Part shown: piece by piece, positions 42,118 through 55,453 of the stretch
How the letters are laid out: every line of letters starts with the position of its first letter
How positions within the stretch are numbered: the stretch's first letter is position 1
NCBI GenBank assembly: GCA_035772735.1
Contig: JASDFA010000010.1
Coordinates: 98,476,001-98,540,000, forward strand
Length of the DNA: 64,000 bases
DNA from: Datura wrightii
Lineage: Eukaryota; Streptophyta; Magnoliopsida; Solanales; Solanaceae
Direction of reading: 5' to 3'
Translations under genes and position numbers: made by a program
The notes under the pieces: generated by a model
What the model was told of the DNA's origin: nothing
The model's database searches: none
The model's input: the letters and a program-made list of their open reading frames with translations, nothing else

Positions 42118-43650
42118 TGATGAATTAGTAATTTACCAACTCATCAGGCTCTTAAGAATGAATAGTTTAGTTTTCAAGTGATTTAGATGAATTTTATTCC
42201 ATTTTTTCCTTTTTATGTACAAGTATCTGAGTTTAAAATAAAGAGCATGAATTGCAGTAAAAAGGATTAATTCAGGTAAAAATCGGTGCTCCATCGGAGG
42301 AAACTGGTGAAACGCTGATCAATTGCAGGAAAGCACTAGTTTGAGAAGAAAATGCAACCGGCGGCCCACAGATGGAAACTGGTGAACCGCCGGTTCTATC
42401 GCTAACAAATGTTGCATCTTGTTGGACCAAAGAGGAAACTGATTGACATATCACGGATGGAAACTAGTGAACCTCTGATGGCATAGCTGAAAGGTCCTGG
42501 AATGGCACTAGATCACAAATTAAAATCAACAGCGGCTCGTGGATTGCAATCAGCGAACCGCCGCTTCTGTCGCAAGTGAAAAAATGCTTGAATAATAGAA
42601 GTTATGTCTAGCACAAAAAAAGAGGAGATTGGTTGCACTTTTTTGTATATAGTCTAGAAGAAAGTACTCTATACATTTCTTTTCAACATTCCTTTTTCTT
42701 TGGAAGGAGAAACACCCCATTGGAAAATAAATTTGAATATTGCTCTCTCCTATTTTCATCTTTTTCCTTAGCAAGGTATAACCATTGTTGCAGACATACT
42801 TTGAGTTTGATTTTTCTTGATCTTAGTAATGAAATCATTGAGTTTTTTAATTAATCTGCTCTTTAGTTTCTTAATTATGAGTAGCTAAATCATTAGCTAG
42901 AGGTGTGTTATGATGGGTGTTTAATTAGGTTGGGTATTGCTAGATTTATCTTAATATTGCTTAATTAGTGTAAATCTGTTAAATTCTCTTCAAATTATAA
43001 TTGATTGCCCATATTTGCAAATATGAGTCTAGTTTTCGTTCTTGATTTTGGCTTGAAAAAGAAGAATTAAGTATTGGAGGAGAATTTTATTGTGGGAATG
43101 GATGTGATTGAGTGGGTGTTGGGCTAGAAATAGCCAAAACCCACATTCATAATCCTAATTAGTGGTTGATGGCTAGAAATAGCTCAGCTACTAACTCAAA
43201 CTATATTGGGCTAATTGAATTGTGTCTTGAGGTTCGAAAGGACTAGAGAAAAAGGCGCCCAAGAGGTTGAAAAACATCGAGTGCCATATTTTCTAAAGTT
43301 ATTTACACTTAACCGCAATAATTTGATGATCTAGCATATCCTCATCCGATTACCCATCTACACCACAACTCTAGTCTTCACTCATCATTGTCTCTCAATT
43401 TTTATTATTTTTCTATTTTAACTACCTAAGTTTGAATCCACAATATTATTGACTTCATTTTCCCCCCAAAAAGTTACTATTTTATTTCCCTTGATTTGGT
43501 GTAAATTATTTCAAATTTCCTATACAATGCTTGTGCAAATCATTCACAAGTCTCTATGGGATTCGACCCCGACATTTGTCGAAAATATTTGTTTTCAGCA
43601 ACGACCGTTTACGCTCTCTCGTCAAGAGGGATATAGTTTGGACGTTATCA
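42118..43650 (+). repeat. 3' LTR of element C
   Basis: 1533 bp, opening TGATGAATT and ending GACGTTATCA, with TGAT/ATCA ends. It matches 1138-2674. The imperfect GGATGGAAAC repeats are at about 42370, 42455 and 42540. Confidence 0.9.
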
Positions 43651-44499
43651 TTTTTCAGTAAGAATATCTTATTACTTTGCTTCTCTCCTTCTTCTAGCCA
43701 TGGGTAACTAAACGCAGATTTAGGGTTGTAACCTAATGATACCAATTTGGTAAAATTATGTTTGGGATTATGAATATTTGATTGATTTTTGTAGTGTGTG
43801 ATTGGTGATGAGAGTCATCCAATCCTTCCCAATTACCTTTATGAGGATTGAAAGAGCAAATTTAGGCTGGGTTAGCATCAATCAACAAAGACTCAAGGCA
43901 TAACCCTTGTTTAATGGGTTTTCCTAAACATAGGTTGAATTCCAAATTGGAAAACAAGCAATTGGATATAAAGGAGTGCTCTTCAATTTGACAAAATTGA
44001 AGTAGATTGACACCTATGGTGCTATTGAAAGATATCCATAGGTTGCCTAAGTAAATTGCTGGCATGTACAGCCTGAGCCAACTCTCAATTCTTGCATATT
44101 GTGTGATGTAGGTGGATTGACCCAATATTAGGGTCGCTTCCCTAGAATTATCACTAATTGTTTACAACCCTAACATAGTGCAATCTGTAGTCATAGTTAA
44201 TTTCTTTTACTCTCAATCTGAATAGATCCTAATCTTGCAATGCTTTAGTATTCAACACTAGCAGTCTAGGCTTCGAGTAGTCTCTGTGGCGTTCGACCCT
44301 AATTCCTAGTTGGGTTCTATATTTGTATAGATCGCTTATACTACTTGATATTGAGAGTAAATTTGAGCGTAGATCAAATATTATGGTGTTGTTTCTAGGG
44401 ACTACTGCATAAGCCCTATCTAGTTCTAACAGTCTAGTTTGCTTGCTTAAGTCTATTCTTTTTCCTTTTCTTTTTGTTTTTGTCTCTTTATATAGGATC

Positions 44500-46130
44500 A
44501 TGGTCGCTCTTCCAGCCATAGATTTGGAAAATGTGTTTGTGGATGTCAATAAGGAGGTCAAATATGTGAGCGCGATCATTCCACCAAGGGTAAATGCTGA
44601 CTCATTCAAAATAGAGACAGAATCTACACTATGCTAAAAGTAGAGGGACGACATCGCAAGTCCATGGACGGTGACCCCCATCAACACTTAAAAAAATCTA
44701 TTGGAGGTGTGCAACCTTCATATGTAAAATAACATTTAGGAAGGATTTTATCCGGTTACAAATGTTAAAATACTCGTTGGCTAGTGAGGCAAGGGATTGG
44801 TTGCATAAACACCCTCAAAATTAATTCATATTGGAAAGAATTACTAATGTCTTCCTGAAAAAATGGCTTCAACCTAGCAAAAAAGGAAGAGAAACGGGAT
44901 AAGATATTTTACTTTCAGTAGCTACCAGGTGTACAGTTGTTCGAAACATGGGAGAGATTCCGGCAATACAATCTTTAGGTGTCCAACCACGAGTGCCTGG
45001 AGTATATATTGTTAGAGAAGTTTTATGTCGGTCTAGATGCCTTGACACAGTCCGTTTCAAACAACGTTGTAGGTGGGTGCTTTATAGACAAGACCTTTAA
45101 CAAAATTGCCATCATCTTCGACAAGATTGCAAAGCACAACCATGCTTGGCATGGTGGGGACTGAAGCAGAGGAATCAATGTGGGGACTCCTTCATTATCT
45201 CGTTCGATGAAGGAGAATCATGAGTGAGATCAGATGATGGCCACAATGGCAACTAACATAACCCTCCTCACAAAAAAGTTGGCCAAATCTGAGGTCAAGA
45301 AGGTGCGTGCTATTGATGAGACCATGAATGGTGTTCCATATGGGCATGGATTCTCTCCTCCTCCATATCAATATCAGCCATCAGAAGAGCCATCGTCTAT
45401 ACAAGTGGAAGATGCCAATTATGTTGGAAACTCATCTAGTGGCTATAGACTACAATATCAATAGGGCCACCCCTCTTCTTCATACCAAGGGAATTGGAGA
45501 CCTCAACCACAAGGTCACGGTCAATATTATGCTAGGAGTATGGTAAAAATTTAGGTTGGAAGTATGGTGGTAATTAAAAGAATAGAGTCTCTTCTTCTTT
45601 TGTTTCGCCTAGAGGTCCCCCCTCTAACTCCCAAAACTGGAGGGAGGGTCCTTCACATGATCACGGGGTCTCAAAGCTTGAAAGGGTGTTAGAAAAGGTT
45701 CTTGCCAACCAGGAGCGGACGAATGCTTGTCTCAAGAGTCTCATGGAGATTGTTGGCTCTCACACAACTTCCATTCAGAAACTAGAGCAACAGGTGCGAG
45801 ACCTTTGTTGTAACAAAAATCCCAAGCTAAAAGGCCATCTTCAAAAGTTACACAGTGGTGAATCCAAAAGGACATGTGGGATATTCTAATGCTCAATGCA
45901 TGGCCATAGTTATTGAGAATGAAAAAATTGTGCAACCTATTTATGTTGAAAAGGAAGATGATGTGATTTAGCAGAATTCTTAAAATTGTGATTGAGTTTT
46001 GTGACCAAGAAGAGAGGCCCAAAAAGCCTTATGTTGATGAGATAGTTGAGGGTGGATCCAACAGGCTACCATGTGAGGAAATTCAAAAAGATATGCCAGT
46101 TGCCCCAAAGGGGAGAGGAAATGCTAAGGG
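44500..46130 (+). pseudogene. gag: gag of element B2, degenerate
   Basis: The start is the ATG at 44500 (MVALPAIDLENVFVDVNKEV). The first frame runs 46 codons, longer than in B1, where an early TAG interrupts. The core is readable as SLASEARDWLHKHPQN and ILLEKFYVGLDALTQSV. MLEKVLANQERTNACLKSLM (45686) is the coiled-coil region. The C-terminal end has NAQCMAI and VQPIYVEKEDDV. Breaks near 44637, 44822, 45165 and 45464 disable it. Confidence 0.8.
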
Positions 46131-46959
46131 ATTAGTGGAAGACTCTGAAAAATACTTTCCCCCACCTGTCCCTCCATTTCCACAAAGAATTTCTCAAGCC
46201 CTTGATGTGAAAGTAGCAAAGCATGATGAGAGACTTAAAGAGACAACACTCCAGTACCGTTCATTAATAACATCAAAGAGATGTCGAGGTCTGATAAGTA
46301 CTTGAATATCGTCTTGACTAGAAAGCTTCTCTGTGATAATTATGAGCTTATCCTTGTGACACATAAAGTGAGTATCATTATATTAGGAACATGTGTTTAA
46401 AGAAAGGAGACCCAGGAGAATTTATCATGCCTTGCCGGGTGAATAGATATGATTTCTTGCATGTCCTTTGTGATAATGGGGAAATTATTAATCTAATGCC
46501 TCTTTCCATTTACAAGTAGTCTGGGTTGTCCATGATGAAACCCACCTCCATTCATCTCCAAATGGAACGACAAAACCATCAAGACTGTGGTGAGAGGCTG
46601 GAGGATGTGCTTGTCAGAGTTGGAAAATTTGTACTACCGGCAAAGTTTATGGTACTTGACTGTGATATTAATAGAGATATCCCAATCATTATTAAGAGAC
46701 CATTCCTGGTCACTGGAAGAGACTTAATGGATTCAAAAAGCATGAAACAGTGATTCGAGTCAAGAATGAGAGCATTACTTTCAAATCCAGGAGAGGTCAC
46801 TTGTTGCCCATAGGAGTTGGGGACATATGTGTGGTCAAGTTTGAGAAAAGAGTTGATAAGGTAGCTGAGCATACCATTGCTCCATCACCCAAGAGAAAGA
46901 ATGTTAAATCAGCATGGGAGAAGTACTACCACGTGGCACCAAAAGTAGGAAGTGGGTGA
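46131..46959 (+). pseudogene. Retropepsin-like protease of element B2, degenerate
   Basis: KYFPPPVPPFPQRISQALDV opens the linker. KGDPGEFIMPC and DNGEIINLMPLS mark the active-site part. RLEDVLVRVGKFVLPAKFMV and RDIPIIIKRPFLVTGRDLMD follow in one frame (46526-46753), clearer than in B1. A stop at 46751 and a shift precede VKNESITFKSRRGHLLPIG. Likely dead, but it gives the better template for identifying the domain. Confidence 0.75.
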
Positions 46960-47008
46960 GGAAGTTCCATTCCAGGACGGCTTACCAAATCCATGATCAG
47001 GTATCTTA

Positions 47009-47130
47009 CGTCATGTCACGACGTTAAATCAGACACTTCTTCGGAGGTAACATAATGGATGCTACACCATGTATAGTATCCACATCGTGCGATGACGTTA
47101 AATCAAGAGATATTTAGGAGGTTACCCAAG
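47009..47130 (+). other. Tandem hairpin motifs of element B2
   Basis: The first copy (47009-47052) reads CGTCATGTCACGACG, GTTAAATCAGACACTTC, then TCGGAGGTAAC. The second (47083-47130) reads CATCGTGCGATG, ACGTTAAATC, then AGGAGGTTACCCAAG. Both match the B1 copies, with the first spacer (GTTAAATC) closer to the consensus. Confidence 0.6.
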
Positions 47131-48335
47131 AATTTTAGGGACTAATGGGTTTTAGTGGATGCAAATACACTTAGAAATTTGGAGGAAAGTGGTCTAAAAC
47201 AAAAGGAAGAAATCTAGTGCGCAAAAGATGGTAGAATAGATGGACTGTCCTTTCAAAGGATGGACTGCATATTCCACCGTCATCTGCACCTGGCACTGGA
47301 AGGGAATGGGCAAGAGATAGTCCAATATACGGACTGTACTCTGCCTAGCCAGTCTGTCTGTTGGACCGTCTCTGGTTGTTAATGAAGAAAGTCACTGGGG
47401 CCACGTGGATGATAGAATTTTGGGTTAGGTATTATTTAATTAGGCCAGGTCGGCCTTTAATTATCCACCTATTTCTTGAGCAACACGACCTACTTGGCTT
47501 AAAGGAATTTGAGTGTGTGATGCGATGCCATTCAATCCGACATATGCACAACCCGTCCTCTTCTTTTTCTCCATTTCTCCCTTCTTCCCTTCTTGGATTT
47601 CCTTCATTGTTTCTAGTTTGAGCTTCACCAAATTTCTTTGCTTCACTCTCTCTTCTCACAAGCACACATATAGATGCAATACTAGGGGTTTTCACCTATT
47701 TCAGTTACATCCATTCACTATACAAACACGCAACCACTTAGGTTTTGTTCTTCACCTTGAGCTTTAAATTTCATATCTAATGTGATGTTGCACCATGTAT
47801 TGAAGAGGGGTTATGGAATAGCTTGACTTGGAGTATAAATTTAAGGGGAAGAACTTGGGTTTAAAATGCGTGTTTGATTGGACAGGGCTTAGGTAATTGT
47901 ATAAATGTGCTTCCACGTTTGATAATTGCTTCTTGAACTTGAAATTAGACTAACCGTGTCCATTGTATGAGATTTGTGTAAATTGAAAATGCCCAAATGA
48001 AAATTGGCTATGAGGCCCAATCAACGAAAGAACAAACGGACCTTCTTTCACAAAGACGGACTATCTATCATTATGCCGATTGAACCCATAAACACCAACT
48101 CTCCAAGCCAAAGTACGAATCAAGGGATGGACAATAATTTTAAGAGACAAACCGCACCCTGAACCATACATTGAAGTAATAAGTTTGGACTTTCTTTTTC
48201 AACTGACGGTACAGGGTATGGTCCGTCCTAAATGAAGGTACATACCATCCCTTTGAACGTCCTCTGCTGATTTTCTACTATTTCCATAATATCCTTAGTC
48301 TATGTTCTAAAACATTTTTGCATGATCATAGGTAA

Positions 48336-50115
48336 ATGAGACGCAAAAGCGCATTATCCCGAGGAGGAAAGTCAAGTACACCCAAGAGGTCCCGCTTAGT
48401 GGACGAGGACGAGGATGAGGACGAGGAGGAGTACTTGCCTCTAGGTAATAGGAGGGTAGAGGTGTCATCCATTCCATCAGCTCGGGTAGCATCCGCTAAG
48501 ACACCTACACCGAGATCTTTATCCCAGCCTGGTGATGACCATGAACAAGCCCAATCGCAGGTGCTAAGATAGAGATTTCCTCCAGCAAGGCCGATGAGGA
48601 GGAATCATCCAATCAGACCTCCTCTCCCCCAGCAGCAGAGTTGAGAAAAAAATATAGGGAGGAGATGTTCAATCTTAGGCGGATAGTCCAAGGCGTTTGT
48701 AGGGCCACAACATGGTCAATGGCAGTGTCCATAGGAAGATCACTGAGGAGAGGACTATTAGCCCCACTAGGTTGTAGGAATACCCTGACATTATAGAGCA
48801 GCTCAGCTTTTAGCACTGGGAGTTTCTATTCTGACCAGTGGATCAGTATATTCATACATTGATCCGGGAATTCTATGGACTCTATGGGGGGATCCTTCTG
48901 AGGTCAAAGCTATAGTTAAATATGCAAATAGAGCCATTGAATTTGATGGTGACCCATGGGGTATCGTTTGACATCAGCCCAGAGGCATTCAACTGATTTT
49001 ACTTTGGTGATGATTATGAGGTGGTGGACACCTTAGCTTATGATGAGGCTGCTGACAGAGGTAGATTGGCTAGAGGATGGATAGCTAGTGTGATAGCTCG
49101 AGGTACACCAATTTGGGCTATGTTTGATATAACCGACATCTTCAACAGAGACTTCAGGCTTTCCACCAATTTTGGTGGAACGTGGTTTGCAACAGAGTTT
49201 GCCTGATGAAGAGTGACAAAAAACTACCACTTGGACAGACTTTTGTCGTGGCATCCATCATTGCCAAGAAGAGTATTGACATTGGCTAGATGGTCAATGT
49301 GGAGCTGAAGGATAGAGCGGTACAGACTGCCACCTCCCTCTCGTTTCCCTGCCTCATCACAACCCTATGTTAGAAGGCAAGGGTTCTTGTCTTACTGAGG
49401 GAGGACATATTTACGGATGCTCATCGAGTGACGTATATCACCATGATAAGGTACAGCACCATCGTCACTGCGATGAGCTATCCTAGCTCCATCTTGCCAA
49501 GGGGGCCAACTACAGAGGGTTACATACTCCAGACTGAGAAGCCCACATCATAGCCCGCTGGTGAGCAGACCCAGTATCACTAGCAACAACTTTAGCCACT
49601 GCAGTATCCATGCCAACCGCTCCACTGAGGCCCCCACTTATATCTAGACATTCACTTACTAGGTTGGTCTCACAAGTAGATAGAGAGGACAGATGGCTTG
49701 GTTGATTAAGGATCTACCGGCATTTATGGCCACTATTATTGAGCGAGCTCTTTAGCCACTTCAGGACACAATGAGGACCTCACATGATTCCTTGAGCTCA
49801 AACCTAGCAGTCATGGATTCCCAATTGCACCAGTTTAGAGGAGGTGCTAGTGCATCTAATATTGCTATCCTTTGAGCAGACTTAGAGGAGACCAGAGTTG
49901 CTATGCTTAAAATGTAGATGCGTAAGAGACAGCCAGTTGATGTGAAGATACATATGGTAGACAGAACACCACCTATAGCCAGCGTTATGGATTACATTCC
50001 ATGAGCAGTGCCTGTTCCACCAACTCAGACTCAGCCCCTACCACCACCAACAGTCCTAATTACTAGGGTAGTACTACACAACAAAAGGTTGCTACTCAGA
50101 TTCAAGCCCAAATAG
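48336..50115 (+). pseudogene. Third ORF of B2: plant transposon-protein family, degenerate
   Basis: It starts at 48336 with MRRKSALSRGGKSSTPKRSR and a longer acidic run than B1 (VDEDEDEDEEEYLPL). RGWIASVIARGTPIWAM (49072 on) leads to a frame break in NFGGTWFATEFA, where B1 reads KFWWNVVCNRV; each copy has different indels, so decay continued after duplication. The C-terminal part (49690-50110) has several stops. An upstream acceptor-like ATCATAG precedes the start. Confidence 0.65.
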
Positions 50116-50396
50116 AAATTTAGGCCCCATCAATAGATAAGGGCAAGGCTTAAGCCCATGAAACACCACCGACAGAGGTAAAGCTATCCACTGTCGAGGT
50201 AGAGGCCCTCAGGCGAGCGATAGCGGCATTATGGTTGCACACCCCAGGCCAACTCATGATGTAGAGGGTAGCACCTTTGTACCATCATAGGATGAGGACT
50301 AGTAGCACGGTCTGAGTGCTACAGGAAGTTTTTGCTACCTTTTTACCCCCTCTACTTTGTTTTATATATGCATTAAGGACACTCATTCTCTTTAGG

Positions 50397-50960
50397 TGGG
50401 GTTGGATATTTTGGATGTGCGTATAATGATTAGTTGTCTCAAAACTCTGATTTGCATGGCTATATGCATTTGATGAGATATTGGTGTGTGGTTTGTGATC
50501 AATGTAGTCCGTTTTTACAAGCTTTCTTAGTATAGCTTCTTTTTTTTATTTCTTAGATTAACTTATTTTTTCTTTTATACTGTAGATCCCTCTTTGGTTT
50601 TCTTTGCCATGGTTCTTTCCTAAGAAGCTTCATTTCTGCTGAAACTGGCAAAATAAAGGTAGTTAAGTGTCATAGTGCATGGGCCCCATGATGGATTTCT
50701 TAGGAGACTTTCTTAAGGGTACCGGCCTACTTTATTGAGTCATCTTAGGATAAATAGATTGGTTTTTACTTAGGTGGTGGTGGCAATTTAGCTATTTGCA
50801 TGCTTGAGTTGATTTTTGAAAGCTATGCCTCCCACAACATTATTGTTGTAGATGTTTGATATTGAGTAGTACATCTCCATTCGTGACATGAATTAATGGC
50901 AATATGTTCCTAATTTAGAATGATGTGTTAGTCATTTTTATAGTCCATATGCTAATGTGT
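50397..50960 (+). repeat. Polypurine tract and partial 3' LTR of B2
   Basis: GGTGGGGTTGG precedes the LTR, whose first base is altered (GGATGTGCG at 50413). It is cut at 50960 by gypsy-2, at the same base as in copy 1. Confidence 0.65.
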
Positions 50961-53174
50961 TGTCACAACCTGAGAGTACACCCTGATCGTAGACACGGGA
51001 CAAAGAGCCCCGAGAGACCCCAAGTCAACCCATGGCGTGAGCACAATACTAATTCATTCATAAAAGGCAGAAGACTTAACTTATCAATCATAAGCTAACT
51101 AAAAATCATATCATGAATTGTAAGGAACGACAAACCGAAATACATCCATCAATGACAAAATACTTCACATAAGTCTGAAAGCCTCTAATCATAAAAACAC
51201 CGGTTGAAGGGACAAGACCCCAACTAACCCAAACATTCGGAAAACATAAGATATTTAACAAGTCCGAACATGAAGCCCTCAGATCATGAGAACTCACCAC
51301 TGGAGATTTAGTGGAACTGAGCACGAACTAGGGATGATATTGAGCCTGTGAACCAGATCCTAAAAATATAGGGGCCAGTACTTGGAAAGTACTGAGTATG
51401 TAAGGTATGCAAAACAATTCTTAACAACATAAAATTTATAGGAGTGGGGACATCATGATCATAAAACCAAGACCATAAGTATAACCTAACGCTCAATATT
51501 TCCAAAAATATTCATAAACTCGTCAAAGTCATAACATGCGGAGAAAACATTTCATAAATCCTAATTTGAGCCAAAAGAACATAATCATGCATATTTGAAA
51601 ACCATGAGGAGCAATGGGAGATTTCTATAACCGACATACTCCACATGAGCACACATGAAGTCCGACTTGTACGCCTAGTTGGGAGGCCGTTCATACCTTG
51701 CCAAGGGTATGAAGCATGAAGGAGTGATATCATTCATGAAGGCCCCGTAGGGCATAGGGGATAGTAACTGAGGAGTTCCCAAACATGATCCTACGGTGGA
51801 ACGTAGTTTTGAGATTCGGGACATAACCTAAGCCCCGAACCTACTTGGTGTCAAGTACTACTCCCAAAACATGCAACGTGCTTATAACATTCATAACATG
51901 ACATGCATGGCTAGTGAAAACATAGGAATCATGGCATACTTGAGAATTCATATTACTAGCCATGGAATTGGGCCCATGAATCGGCCAAAGACATAGTTCA
52001 TGAATCATTCACGCCATCTGGGGCATGGCCCAAAATCTTAACCATGTTTGAAATGCTTAATTCATGCGAAACATGGTCCTGAAAACATGAGAAATAGAAA
52101 ACTTGAAGACATGCTTTAAATTCAAAAATTGATATTGTGCTTGCGGAATCATTATGAACATAAATTTTACTAAAAATCCCACAGAATTGGACATCCATAC
52201 TATTAGGGTCTTTAATCAGGGACTATAAATATATACAAGTAAAATCAGCCCAAACACTTCAAAAACCACAATTGAAATACAATACCACAAGCTCATGTAA
52301 ACTTTTGAGAAATCATGCAAACAGGGTTAAGACCCATAAGAATTTAGCAAGTTAAACATAGGAAATGGGAAGAAATGGCATGGGTAGGGACTAAATTACC
52401 CTTTCAAACCCCACATACCTGGAAATTTGGAGTCTCCCAACTTCCTTGAAAACCCCAGGTAGATTCTTGAAGAATTTTGGAGAAGACACTTGAATTCCCT
52501 TTTCTCCTTCCTCTCTAATCTTATATGAATAGAAATGAAGTTTTTAGGAATGATTCCCTTTTAAAAGTCCTTGTCCACCTCAAAATGATATAGTTTCGGT
52601 CTTAGGAGGGTAGGAAATTATGAGAAGGCCCTTATTAATTCGCAGGAAATAACTGTCAGGTGACCCTAATGGGTGACCTGACGATTCATTGCAAAGAGCG
52701 ACGGGTTGTCTAGTCTTTTTGTCAAGTCCACTAGAAATTTTTGTTTGTCTCTTAATGGAGGACATGACGACTCATCCCCCGGTGATACGACTCCTTACGC
52801 CCTTTCGCAAGTATACTGCCTCGTTGTTCAAGAAGATTCAATTGGCTTGGTAACAGCCCTACTAACGGGTCGTTAGGACTGACGATGACTCGTTAGGTAC
52901 CATCCTTTAAGTACACTGGATAGGCCTTAGTATCTTACTCTAGGACCACCCAACGACTGACATGACGACTCGTGGTGTCTGAGCACGAGTCGTTACATAG
53001 CTCGTGGGGACCCTGAGTCCCTCATCATCCCAGGCCTTCCACATGAGTTACTTAAAGACTCGTTTGGCCTCCTCACGAGTCGTTAAGTGACCCGTTCTAC
53101 AACTACTGTAACATTTTCTAGTTTTTCTCCTGATTCACTTTCGGACCTGATCCTTGGGTTCTCCGGGTATATCA
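50961..53174 (-). repeat. 3' LTR of gypsy-2
   Basis: 2214 bp from TGTCACAACC to GGGTATATCA. It matches 9968-12185. The polypurine tract follows at 53175-53190. A (TA)7 tract lies at 53246-53259. Confidence 0.9.
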
Positions 53175-53434
53175 ATATCTCTCCCTTGGGAACATTCTTC
53201 CTCGAATGTTAGAAACAAGCAGAAAACCCAGAAACAAACAATCACTATATATATATATAGATGCTAATCATTGATATTCAAGCCGAAAACTAATGGAACA
53301 ACTACCCCCGAAGAGAACCACATAGCTGGTTAGAGTTCAGACATCACATAGATATATCATATCATAATAAAAACTTATTCGCATGAATATAACATGAAAA
53401 ACTGATTAGAGGTTTAGGGTAAAAATTTGATACC

Positions 53435-54930
53435 TCAAACTGAAGTTGAGCCGGTAGGGAACAAATGGGGGTATTTAGCCATCATATCCGCTTCGGCCTC
53501 CCATGTCGCTCCCTCAACATGTTGATTCCTCCATAACACCTTTACTGAGGCTACTTCCTTACTTATCAGTCTCCAAACTTGACGATCCAAGATTTCAACA
53601 AGAATTTCCTTATAACTGAGACTATCCTTCAAACCAACACTTTCCACCGGAACCACTAAGGCTGGGTCTCCCAAGCACTTTTGCAAGAGCAATACGTGAA
53701 ATACGGGATGAGCTGAAGCCAACTCCAAGGATAAATCTAACTTATAGGCTACTTTACCCACTCGCCTCATAATCCTGTAGAGGCCTATATAGTGGGGATT
53801 GAGCTTCCATTTCTTTCTGAATCTCATTACTCCCTTCATGGGAGATACCTTCAAAAACACCTAATCATTGACCTCGAACTCAAGCTCCCTTCTCCTCATA
53901 TCTACATAAGACTTTTGGTGACTTTGAGCCATTTTCAACCTTTCGATTATCAATTGAACTTTCTTCATGGCCTTGTGAACTGAGTCTGGCCCCACTAATG
54001 AAGCCTCACCAACTTCAAACCACCTAATGGGTGATCTACACCTTCACCCGTAAAGAGCCTCGAACAGTGCCATTTGTATGCTGGAGTGATAGCTGTTGTT
54101 GTAGGCGAACTCAATGATAGGCAAATGCTCGTCCCAACTACCCTTAAAGTCAATGACATAAGCTCTCAACATGTCCTCAAGAGTCTGGATAGTCCGCTCC
54201 ACTTGGCCATCGATTTGCGGATGAAACGTCGTGCTAAGCTTGACTTGAGTACCAAGTCCCTTTTGAATAGACCTCTAGAACTGAGAGGTGAACTACGTAC
54301 CTCTATCTGATATAATGGACAAGGTAACTCCATGCAACCTAACCAACTCTCAGATGTACAACTTTGCATAATCTTCTGCCGAATCGGTGGTTTTGACCGG
54401 TAGGAAATGAGCAACCTTGGTCAATCTGTCCACCACAACCCAAATGGAGTCATGCTGTCTACGAGTGCGGGACAAACCTGTCACAAAGTCCATGTTGATT
54501 TCTTCCCACTTCCAAGTAGGAATGCTAATGTCTTGAAGTACACCCCCTTATCTCTGATGCTCGACTTTCACCTATTTTCAATTCGGGCAGTTGGCTACAA
54601 ATTCTGCAATATCCCTTTTCATGCCATTCCACCAGTAGATTTCACGCAAGGTATGATACATTTTGGTGGCACCTTGGTGGATAGAATATCTAGATCCGTA
54701 AGCCTCATGCAACATCCGACTACTTAAATCCCCCACATTCGGAACACATAAGTGACCCTAGTACCGAAGCACACCATCTCCACTTTTGGAGAAGACTTCT
54801 ATTTTATTGACTTTGAACAGCTTCTTTCAACTTTACCAATATTGGGCCCTCATCTTTCTTAGCCTTTACCTCTGTTACCAAGGATGACTCTGACCCATTC
54901 TGAACTACTACCCCACCATCAGTCGAGCTG
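53435..54930 (-). pseudogene. Integrase and chromodomain of gypsy-2
   Basis: The C-terminal 141 codons (53860-53435) are open: FLKVSPMKGVMRFRKKWKLN, then ASAHPVFHVLLLQK and a chromodomain with ILDRQVWRLISKEVASVKVL and TWEAEADMMAKYPHLF. The core further right is broken but shows NMDFVTGLS (first Asp), IISDRGTQF (second Asp) and DGQVERTIQTLEDML (Glu). The three catalytic residues are thus present, unlike in gypsy-P and gypsy-1. Stops prevent expression. Confidence 0.85.
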
Positions 54931-55453
54931 ACTAGTCACCCAACCATGCAAGTCGATATACCTCCTTTACCAGCTCCTTCCTGTCTTCACTCACATGTGA
55001 CACACTTCCCATAGAAAGTCTACTAAGGGCGTCTTCTACTACGTTGGCCTTACCAAAGTGGTAAAGGATACTCATGTCGTACTCCTTAAGTAGCTCTAAC
55101 CACCTCCGTTGCTGAAGATTTAGTTCCTTCTGTGTGAACACATATTGTAAACTCTTGTGATATATGTATAAATCTAAATGAACCCCATACAAGTAGTATC
55201 GCTATAACTTCAAAGCAACTACCACCGCGGCCAACTCAAGATCATGGGTCGGGTAGTTCTTCTCATGAGTTTTTAACTACCTGGAAGCATATGCTACAAC
55301 TATCCCATGCTGCATCAATACACATCCCAGTCCAACCCTCGAAGCATCACAATATACAATGAAGCCATCGGTACCCTTCGGTAAAGTCAACACCAGTGCG
55401 GAAGTGAGTCTGGCCTTAAATTCCTAGAAGCACATCTCACAAGCCTCCGACCA
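54931..55453 (-). pseudogene. RNase H of gypsy-2
   Basis: An 86-codon segment (55192-54932) reads LQYVFTQKELNLQQRRWLEL and ILYHFGKANVVEDALSRLS. The upstream part (55440-55200) has DASRVGLGCVLMQ and YASR-like codons in frames with stops. Confidence 0.75.

Larger units (their letters stand above)
33171..43650 (+). mobile_element. Element C: Athila-like retrotransposon with pol and third ORF
   Basis: The order is: 5' LTR lacking its first part (33171-34501), tRNA-Asp primer site, gag remnant, RT, RNase H, integrase, two-hairpin motif, GC-rich zone, pyrimidine-rich leader, third ORF, 3' non-coding region, polypurine tract, and 3' LTR (42118-43650). It is the only Athila-type element in the window with recognisable pol. 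All frames are broken. Its 3' end from 40980 is part of the duplicated block. Confidence 0.85.
43651..50960 (+). mobile_element. Element B2: second copy of the gag-protease-only element
   Basis: Layout as in B1: truncated 5' LTR (43651-44376), primer site (44384-44401), gag, protease, tandem hairpin motifs (47009-47052 and 47083-47130), leader, third ORF, polypurine tract, and partial 3' LTR (50413-50960). Pol is again absent. The LTR start TG reads GG here. Some gag and protease frames are better kept than in B1. Confidence 0.8.
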
